DNA from: Candidatus Parcubacteria bacterium
Lineage (GTDB): Bacteria; Patescibacteriota; Patescibacteriia; Patescibacteriales; Patescibacteriaceae
DNA: 21,762 nt
Reading direction: 5' to 3'
NCBI GenBank assembly: GCA_023459655.1
Contig: JAEWTE010000032.1
Span: forward strand, 1-21,762
Made by a program: the position numbers and the translations under genes. The notes beneath the pieces were generated by a model, which saw only the letters and a list, made by a program, of their open reading frames with translations, did not search any database and was not told the origin of the DNA. Shown piece by piece: positions 15,243-20,302 of this stretch. How positions within the stretch are numbered: position 1 is the first letter of the stretch; each line of letters starts with the position of its first letter.

Positions 15243-16868
15243 ATGATGTTAAATAAATTATGGAATGGATCGATTGATAATATTGGTTGGGCAGCGGTTG
15301 TGGTTGGCGCCTCTTCATTTATTAGTCGTTTTTTAGGGGTTTTTCGTGATCATATTTTAGCTGGACAGTTTGGAGCTGGCGATGAGCTGGATATTTATTT
15401 TGCTGCTTTTCGAGTGCCTGATTTGATTTTTAATCTATTAGTTTTAGGGGCTTTATCGGCTGGTTTCATACCAGTTTTTGTTAGTCTATTAAATAATCCA
15501 GATAAGCCAGTTGATAATAGTGATGCTTGGCGGTTCGCTAATTTGGTAATTAGTTCATTAATGGTTATTTTAGTTGTTTTATCGGTTATTGGTATTATTT
15601 TGGCACCGCAATTATTACGACTATTAACTCCGGGTTTTTCGCCAGATAAATTGGCAGCCACGGTTCAATTGAGTCGGTTGATGTTTTTATCTCCTTTGTT
15701 ATTGGGTATCTCTGGTGTAGTCGGTGGTATTTTGCAATCGTTTAAAAACTTTTTTGCTTATTCGTTATCACCAATTTTTTATAATTTAGGAATTATTGCT
15801 GGTGCTCTATTTTTGGTTCCTCGATTTGGTTTAGTAGGATTAGCCTGGGGGGTAGTAATTGGTGCGACTTTACATTTATTAGTTCAATTGCCAGCTCTTT
15901 GGAAGCTTGGTTTTCGTTGTCGACCAATTTTAGATTGGCATGATCAGGCTTTGCGGCAAATTGGCCGAATTATGGTGCCACGAACCATGGGTTTAGCGGT
16001 TAGCCAATTGAATTTATTAGTCATGACGATTTTAGCCTCGGCTTTGGCTAGTGGCTCTTTAGCTATTTTTAATTTAGCTAATAATTTACAATCTTTTCCA
16101 GTTGGTATTTTTGGTCTATCTTTTGCTATTGCCGCTTTTCCAACCATGTCGGTGCTAGTTAGTCAGCCAGATAAGCTTAGAGCTAGTCTAACCACGACAA
16201 TTCGTCAGACTTTATTTTTAGTTATACCGGCAACGATTATTATTTTAGCTTTGCGGGCACAGATTATTCGGGTTATTTTAGGTTCAGGTCGTTTTGATTG
16301 GCAAGATACTATTTTAACAATGCGGACTTTAAGCTATTTTGGTTTATCTATTTTTGCCCAGTCTCTAACGGCTATTTTAGTGCGAGTTTTTTATGCTTAT
16401 AAAGATTCAGCCACGCCGTTTTGGATTAGTCTAACAGCCACTGTGGTTAATATTAGTTTGGCTTGGCCTTGGAGTCGACAATTTGGAGTGGCCGGTTTAG
16501 CGCTAGCTTTTTCGGTTGGTAATATTGTTAATTTTATTTTATTGTGGTTAGCTTTGCGGCGTAAGGGTGATATTTTAGATAGTCGAGCTATTAGTTGGGG
16601 GAGTTTAAAAATGGTTGTGGCCGCGGCTATAGCTTGGCCAATTATTTTTGAGACTAAAAAATTAATTGCTCCACTGGTTGATATGAATACTTTTTGGGGA
16701 GTTACTAGCCAATTAATTGGTGCAGCAATTGCTGGGTCAGTGGTTTATTTATTGGTTTGTTTATTGTTGCGTTGTCCGGAGGCCAAGCAATTATGGCAAA
16801 TAATTAGTCGTCGTTGGCCCAGTAGTCGTAAGACAGTGGTTGATGCTGACGAGGCTCGAGGTATTTAA
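15243..16868 (+). CDS. murJ: MurJ/MviN lipid II flippase
   Basis: A member of the MOP superfamily that moves lipid II across the cytoplasmic membrane for peptidoglycan synthesis. The N-terminal signature is strong: ASSFISRFLGVFRDHILAGQFGAGDELDIYFAAFRVPDL (about 23-61, abbreviated here to its blocks SRFLGVFRD, GDELDIYFAAFRVPD) and GALSAGFIPVF. Further family blocks are LAPGF-like LLTPGFSPDKL, LMFLSPLLLGISGVVGGILQSF and YAYKDSATPFWISL. Hydrophobic segments are consistent with 14 helices over 541 residues. A basic tail after the last helix (RRWPSSRKT) is probably cytoplasmic. It is the last gene of the operon and a strong terminator follows 24 bases after the stop. Two adjacent ATGs start the frame; the first is used here. 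Confidence 0.93.
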   Translation: MMLNKLWNGSIDNIGWAAVVVGASSFISRFLGVFRDHILAGQFGAGDELDIYFAAFRVPDLIFNLLVLGALSAGFIPVFVSLLNNPDKPVDNSDAWRFANLVISSLMVILVVLSVIGIILAPQLLRLLTPGFSPDKLAATVQLSRLMFLSPLLLGISGVVGGILQSFKNFFAYSLSPIFYNLGIIAGALFLVPRFGLVGLAWGVVIGATLHLLVQLPALWKLGFRCRPILDWHDQALRQIGRIMVPRTMGLAVSQLNLLVMTILASALASGSLAIFNLANNLQSFPVGIFGLSFAIAAFPTMSVLVSQPDKLRASLTTTIRQTLFLVIPATIIILALRAQIIRVILGSGRFDWQDTILTMRTLSYFGLSIFAQSLTAILVRVFYAYKDSATPFWISLTATVVNISLAWPWSRQFGVAGLALAFSVGNIVNFILLWLALRRKGDILDSRAISWGSLKMVVAAAIAWPIIFETKKLIAPLVDMNTFWGVTSQLIGAAIAGSVVYLLVCLLLRCPEAKQLWQIISRRWPSSRKTVVDADEARGI

Positions 16869-16892
16869 AGCGGTTGACTATTTTTATTAGTT

Positions 16893-16920
16893 AAAAGTCA
16901 AGAATTTTCTTGACTTTTTT
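16893..16920 (+). terminator. Strong intrinsic terminator of the pilT-murJ operon
   Basis: AAAAGTCAAGA (16893-16903) pairs perfectly with TCTTGACTTTT (16908-16918) around a 4-base loop, with the T run as the downstream arm. It is 11 bp long and has no mismatch. On the other strand the run of A/T also allows termination of any antisense transcript. Confidence 0.88.
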
Positions 16921-16939
16921 AGTAAATAGTTATTAGATA
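16910..16939 (+). promoter_or_regulatory. Possible promoter of the Nudix operon inside the terminator
   Basis: TTGACT (16910-16915), which is part of the terminator's downstream arm, lies 18 bases before TAGATA (16934-16939). The predicted start near 16946 would give a leader of about 41 bases with the SD AAGGAGG. The spacing is at the limit and the -10 is weak, so this is tentative. Confidence 0.35.
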
Positions 16940-16972
16940 AAAGATCAAATTGTTCTTTTCAAATAAATATAC

Positions 16973-16979
16973 AAGGAGG
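16973..16979 (+). promoter_or_regulatory. Strong SD of the Nudix gene
   Basis: AAGGAGG, a full complement of the 16S anti-SD core, lies 7 bases before ATG 16987 and fixes the start. Such a site is absent before the operon genes from 6001 to 16868. Confidence 0.85.
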
Positions 16980-16986
16980 TGTTATC

Positions 16987-17517
16987 ATGGCACCAAAAAA
17001 ACACGTCTCGTTGATCTTCTTTCGCCGAGTAGGTGATTCGCAAGTTGATGATAATGTTGAGGTGCTGCTCTCTCAGAGAGGGGCTTTTCAATATGAGGAA
17101 CCGTCGCCTAAGCCTCAATCTTTTTTCCGGGGAATGCAAATTTTTCCTGGTGGAAAGATGGAAGATACTGACAAAGACTCGTGGCATTGTGCCAAGAGAG
17201 AGTTGCGTGAGGAAGGTGGTAATCGACTTTATAACTGGGTGAAATCTTTGTTAAACACGGATCATTCCAGATTACATTTAGTTGACGACTATTGTTATGC
17301 TATCGAGTTAGCTCAGGATGAATTAGGGGAATTTATGAGTCTGATTAAATTAGCCCCTGAGCATAGCTCGGTAAGTTGGTATTCTTTGTCTGAGGTGGTC
17401 AAATTTGAAAATTTGGCTCCCTATAAAAACGGAGTTCCCAAGGGAATCAAGGCTATTTTTGCCGATGAGGTTGAATCGATTAATAAGCTAAAAATGATGA
17501 TTAGCGGGGAGGAGTAG
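16987..17517 (+). CDS. Nudix-fold hydrolase-like protein, 176 aa
   Basis: A Nudix-family protein; members hydrolyse nucleoside diphosphates linked to another moiety. The first strand VSLIFFRRV (7-15) is followed by VEVLLSQRG (24-32), then MQIFPGGKMED (50-60) and RELREEGG (71-78), which keeps the REUxEE metal-binding helix. The first Glu of the canonical Gx5Ex7REUxEExGU box is not in register: there is one extra residue between G56 and the helix and K63/D64 occupy the site. The REUxEE core argues for activity, but substrate range cannot be read. The C-terminal SVSWYSLSEV is typical of Nudix proteins. Codons are less AT-biased than in the operon upstream. The next gene overlaps its stop codon by one base, so the two form a pair. 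Confidence 0.82.
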   Translation: MAPKKHVSLIFFRRVGDSQVDDNVEVLLSQRGAFQYEEPSPKPQSFFRGMQIFPGGKMEDTDKDSWHCAKRELREEGGNRLYNWVKSLLNTDHSRLHLVDDYCYAIELAQDELGEFMSLIKLAPEHSSVSWYSLSEVVKFENLAPYKNGVPKGIKAIFADEVESINKLKMMISGEE

Positions 17518-17978
17518 TGAATAAACCACCGATCTTAGCTATGGCCTTTGGGGTTAGTCGTCAAAGCAATTATTCCATTAAAAAGGTAGTTGAAATAGTG
17601 GCTAATCGTAAAGGCTGTCTAATATTTGCTCAGCCAGATTTAGGTTCAACATTAGAGTTAAATTCAGAGGTGTCGCTGGTTATAGCTTGTCAATTTAGCG
17701 AGAATATTTCTTCTTTGGCAGTTATTCGACAATTTGCTCATTTCGTTAAACTTAATGGTTGGACCAATGTTACGTTGATAGCAGCCAGGCAGCAAATTTG
17801 GCGGTGCGCTAGAGATTTACGAAGACTCTTGCCGAAGGTATATATTCACGAGATTCCGGTGGATACGGGATATATACCAGATATTCAGCGACGGGTAACT
17901 TCACCGTTAATCTGGTGGAGTCGAGAATTGGTTGTTCGAGCATTACCATGGCCACTATATCAGCGGCTTTGCGGTTAA
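17517..17978 (+). CDS. Hypothetical protein, 153 aa, coupled to the Nudix gene
   Basis: I do not recognise this confidently. It starts at GTG 17517, overlapping the TAG of the Nudix gene by one base, with GGGGAGGAG just upstream acting as SD, so translation is probably coupled. The protein alternates hydrophobic strands (SLVIACQF 53-60; NVTLIAA 84-90; VYIHEIPV 108-115) with helices and looks like a Rossmann-type alpha/beta fold. The run WRCARDLRRLLPKVYIHEIPVD followed by WWSRELVVRALPW has a faint resemblance to the DUF218 (YdcF/SanA-like) C-terminal half, but there is no membrane segment and I place little weight on it. No signal peptide. Codon use is like that of the Nudix gene. Function unknown. 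Confidence 0.72.
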   Translation: MNKPPILAMAFGVSRQSNYSIKKVVEIVANRKGCLIFAQPDLGSTLELNSEVSLVIACQFSENISSLAVIRQFAHFVKLNGWTNVTLIAARQQIWRCARDLRRLLPKVYIHEIPVDTGYIPDIQRRVTSPLIWWSRELVVRALPWPLYQRLCG

Positions 17979-17982
17979 AGTT

Positions 17983-17991
17983 TTATCCACA
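17983..17991 (+). promoter_or_regulatory. DnaA-box-like 9-mer TTATCCACA
   Basis: An exact match to the DnaA box consensus TTATNCACA lies 9 bases before the -35 of the next promoter. Only one copy is seen, so it is not an origin. It could be a DnaA-regulated promoter site or chance. Confidence 0.35.
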
Positions 17992-18000
17992 GCTTATTTC

Positions 18001-18028
18001 TTGACAGATTTTTGAAAAGTAGTAAGCT
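18001..18028 (+). promoter_or_regulatory. Promoter of the 39-aa ORF / structured RNA
   Basis: TTGACA (18001-18006) is a perfect -35, spaced 16 bases from TAAGCT (18023-18028). The predicted start near 18035 gives a leader of about 23 bases containing AAAGGAGG (18046-18053) before ATG 18058. Confidence 0.65.
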
Positions 18029-18057
18029 AGGAACAAGTTCTTCAAAAGGAGGAATAA

Positions 18058-18177
18058 ATGAAACAATTTTTGTTCTTCGATGAAGGACAAGGCTGGTCTT
18101 TGCCGATAACCATTGTTATAGGCAGACCAATTGAGCCCGATAACCCCATGATAACCGGCAATTCAGGCTTTACCTAA
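18058..18177 (+). CDS. Small ORF, 39 aa, with strong SD, within the structured RNA
   Basis: The peptide begins MKQFLFFDEGQGW and ends TGNSGFT. It has AAAGGAGGAATAA before the ATG, the best ribosome-binding site in the window together with that of the Nudix gene, which argues that it is translated. The peptide is not hydrophobic enough for a membrane toxin: only LFF and SLPITIVIG are apolar. From codon 9 on, the coding bases lie inside the closing and inner stems of RNA domain 1, so a translating ribosome would melt that domain. It could be a regulatory leader peptide, a small functional protein or an accidental frame behind a conserved RNA. No homologue is recognised. Confidence 0.55.
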   Translation: MKQFLFFDEGQGWSLPITIVIGRPIEPDNPMITGNSGFT

Positions 18178-18195
18178 CCCTGCCTTGTCCTTACC

Positions 18196-18328
18196 CCCCC
18201 AATCAGATTCGTTTTAGATAGTGCTGATAGCACTGGCTATAAGTTTATAAACTGACTTGTTCAGCACCTTGCAAGGTGAACATCAGCCACAAAACGATTT
18301 TACGGACCTGATTGGGGGTCTTTTTTTT
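18196..18328 (+). terminator. Large branched terminator closing the RNA unit
   Basis: The stem CCCCCAATCAG/CTGATTGGGGG (18196-18206 with 18308-18318) is immediately followed by TC and eight Ts (18321-18328), a strong intrinsic terminator. Unusually, its apex is about 100 bases long and carries further stems, so it doubles as the closing helix of RNA domain 2. It insulates lepA from upstream transcription. Confidence 0.8.
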
Positions 18329-18347
18329 ATTCAAAATTTTTTAGCCA

Positions 18348-18376
18348 TTGACTTACACTAGAGCGTTTAGCATAAT
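18348..18376 (+). promoter_or_regulatory. lepA promoter, predicting a leaderless mRNA
   Basis: TTGACT (18348-18353) and CATAAT (18371-18376) are 17 bases apart. A start about 7 bases after the -10 falls at 18383, two bases before the lepA ATG at 18385. The message would therefore be leaderless or nearly so, which agrees with the absence of an SD. Confidence 0.7.
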
Positions 18377-18384
18377 GAACAAGT

Positions 18385-20169
18385 ATGCAGAATATTCGTA
18401 ATTTTTGTATCATTGCCCATATTGATCACGGTAAATCAACTCTGGCTGATCGCTTGTTAGAGGTCACTGGTACGATTGATCCGCGTAAAATGACCAACCA
18501 AGTGTTGGATCGTTTAGATTTGGAGCGTGAACGGGGTATTACTATTAAATTGACTCCAGTTCACATGAAGTATCAGGGTTATGAGCTTAATTTAATTGAT
18601 ACGCCCGGCCATGTTGATTTTAGTTATGAAGTATCACGGAGTTTGGCAGCGGTAGAAGGGGCGATTTTATTGGTTGATGCTACTCAAGGGATTCAAGCTC
18701 AGACTTTGGCTAATTTGTATTTGGCTATTGAACAAGACTTGGCGATTATCCCAGTGATTAATAAAATTGATTTGCCAGCGGCTGATATTGATAAAACTAA
18801 AGCGGAGATCGTCAAACTTTTGGGTTGTTCAGCTAAAGACATTATTTGTGCCTCTGGTAAAACTGGGGTTGGGGTGCCAGATATTCTAGAGCGAGTAATT
18901 TCAACTGTGCCAGCTCCATCCGGTCAAGAAGATCAGCCTTTAAGAGCTCTGATTTTTGATTCCAATTATGACGAATACCGGGGAGTAGTAGCCTATATCC
19001 GAGTAATTGATGGGGCGATTAAAAAGGGTGAAAAAATTGATTTAGTAGCCACTAAAGCTGAGAGCGAAGCTCTAGATGTTGGTTTTTTTGATCCTAATTA
19101 TCATTCTAGTGGTCAATTAAAGACTGGAGAAATTGGTTATATTATTACTAGTTTTCGTGAGGTTGGTGAATGTCGAGTTGGTGATACAGTCACTCTAGCT
19201 AAACAAGCCAATCAAGTAGTTCCACTCAAGGGTTATACTGAGGTTCGACCGATGGTGTTTGCTGGTATTTTTCCTAAAGAAGGTAATGAGTTTGAAGATT
19301 TACGAGAAGCAATGGGTCGACTGAAGTTGAATGATGCCGCTTTAGTTTATGAGCCTGAACAATCTCAAGCCTTAGGGTTTGGTTTTCGTTGTGGTTTTTT
19401 GGGCTTATTACATTTAGAAATTTTTCAAGAACGTTTGCGTCGTGAATTTAATTTAGATTTAATTGTTACAGTACCTAGTGTGGCTTACCAGGTATGGGCT
19501 AAAAATAGTGGTGAAGTAGAAATTATTCGTAGCCCTCAACAATTACCTAATGCCGGTGAGATTGAGTTAATTGAAGAACCATGGGTTAGTTTAGATATTG
19601 TTACTCCTAAAGACTATTTAGGGGCAGTTATGAAATTAGCTCAAGAAAAACGAGGAATTTATCGTAATACTGAATATTTAGATGAGACCAGGGTAGTTTT
19701 GCATTATGAGATGCCGATGAGCATGATTTTGACTGATTTTTATGACAAATTAAAAAGTTTTACTTCCGGTTATGGTTCAATTAATTATGAGATGTTAGAT
19801 TATCGTCAGACCGATGTTGTTCGTTTGGATATTTTGGTTGCCGAAGATATGGTTGAATCGTTATCGATGATTGTTTATCGTGATGAAGCTTTCCGGCGAG
19901 GCAAAGAGGTGGTTACCACTTTAAAAGAAACTTTGCCAAGAGAAATGTTCGTGATAAAATTGCAAGCGGCAGTTGGCGGCCAGATTGTGGCGGCTGAGCG
20001 AATTTCTGCTTTTCGTAAGGATGTAACCGCTAAATTATATGGTGGTGATGTCACCCGTAAACGTAAATTATTAGAAAAACAACGGCAAGGTAAGAAAAAA
20101 ATGATGGCCATGGGTCGAGGCCGAGTCGATATTCCTAGTGAGACCTTTGTTAAATTATTGAAACGTTAA
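18385..20169 (+). CDS. lepA: Elongation factor 4 (LepA)
   Basis: A ribosome-associated GTPase that acts on stalled or back-translocated ribosomes and in initiation or assembly. The 594 residues are close to the usual 600. G1 is AHIDHGKST (11-19), G2 is RERGITIK (48-55), G3 is DTPGH (72-76) and G4 is NKID (126-129). EF-G-like domains II, III and V follow, and the LepA-specific C-terminal domain ends with AAERISAFRKDVTAKLYGGD and RKRKLLEKQRQGKKKM, both diagnostic. It opens a new transcription unit directly behind the large terminator. The 38-aa gene and recJ follow in the same direction with very short gaps. Confidence 0.97.
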   Translation: MQNIRNFCIIAHIDHGKSTLADRLLEVTGTIDPRKMTNQVLDRLDLERERGITIKLTPVHMKYQGYELNLIDTPGHVDFSYEVSRSLAAVEGAILLVDATQGIQAQTLANLYLAIEQDLAIIPVINKIDLPAADIDKTKAEIVKLLGCSAKDIICASGKTGVGVPDILERVISTVPAPSGQEDQPLRALIFDSNYDEYRGVVAYIRVIDGAIKKGEKIDLVATKAESEALDVGFFDPNYHSSGQLKTGEIGYIITSFREVGECRVGDTVTLAKQANQVVPLKGYTEVRPMVFAGIFPKEGNEFEDLREAMGRLKLNDAALVYEPEQSQALGFGFRCGFLGLLHLEIFQERLRREFNLDLIVTVPSVAYQVWAKNSGEVEIIRSPQQLPNAGEIELIEEPWVSLDIVTPKDYLGAVMKLAQEKRGIYRNTEYLDETRVVLHYEMPMSMILTDFYDKLKSFTSGYGSINYEMLDYRQTDVVRLDILVAEDMVESLSMIVYRDEAFRRGKEVVTTLKETLPREMFVIKLQAAVGGQIVAAERISAFRKDVTAKLYGGDVTRKRKLLEKQRQGKKKMMAMGRGRVDIPSETFVKLLKR

Positions 20170-20184
20170 TTTTTAAATTTATAT

Positions 20185-20301
20185 ATGAGTAAGAAAAAGA
20201 AGCGGATTACTAAAAAGATAATCATTAGAATAGCTTGGATGATTATTAGCGCAGTGGTAGTTACTTCGATGGTGGCCTGGACCATAATAGTTGGTCTTTA
20301 A
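20185..20301 (+). CDS. Small single-pass membrane peptide, 38 aa
   Basis: The frame fills the gap between lepA and recJ exactly: 15 bases after the lepA stop and one base before the recJ ATG. The peptide has a strongly basic head (MSKKKKRITKK) and one hydrophobic segment (about residues 12-38, IIIRIAWMIISAVVV and following), so it should insert with the head in the cytoplasm. There is no SD, as for other genes of this style. The coding case rests on position, tight spacing and the clean basic-plus-hydrophobic composition. It could be a small envelope or regulatory peptide; no family is recognised. Confidence 0.6.
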   Translation: MSKKKKRITKKIIIRIAWMIISAVVVTSMVAWTIIVGL

Positions 20302-20302
20302 T

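Larger units (their letters stand above)
18035..18328 (+). ncRNA. Candidate structured RNA (about 295 nt), possibly dual-function
   Basis: The unit has its own promoter and terminator and holds two multi-branched domains. Domain 1 closes with a perfect 11-bp stem, 18083-18093 with 18182-18192. Inside it is a long hairpin 18094-18129 (stems TGGTCT/AGACCA, GCC/GGC, ATAAC/GTTAT, loop CATT) and a weaker stem AATTG..CC/GG-CAATT (18129-18163). Domain 2 closes with a perfect 11-bp stem, 18196-18206 with 18308-18318. Next comes TCGTTTT/AAAACGA (18209-18215 with 18291-18297), enclosing AGTGCT/AGCACT (18220-18234), the palindrome AGTTTATAAACT (18242-18253) and TGTTCA/TGAACA with an inner CCTT/AAGG (18258-18282). 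I see no hallmarks of tmRNA, RNase P RNA, SRP RNA or 6S RNA. A 39-aa ORF overlaps domain 1. Confidence 0.7.

Noticed and set aside
15395..16147. Two minus-strand frames (88 and 67 codons) under murJ
   Set aside because: Antisense to conserved MurJ helices. Lys- and Ala-rich composition is what reverse-reading Leu/Phe-rich membrane codons produces.
16945..17242. Minus-strand 80-codon and plus-strand 69-codon frames over the Nudix gene
   Set aside because: The Nudix frame has the SD and the motifs; these are shadows.
18058..18177. Type I toxin identity for the 39-aa ORF
   Set aside because: The peptide has no continuous membrane-spanning hydrophobic segment and carries several acidic and polar residues; no antisense promoter over it was evident.
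18035..18328. tmRNA, RNase P RNA, SRP RNA or 6S RNA as identity of the structured region
   Set aside because: No tRNA-like ends or T-loop motif (tmRNA), no GAGGAAAGTCC-type core (RNase P), no GGAAG tetraloop domain (SRP), and branched domains instead of one long bulged hairpin (6S).
19875..20111. Minus-strand 78-codon frame under lepA
   Set aside because: Antisense to the diagnostic LepA C-terminal domain.
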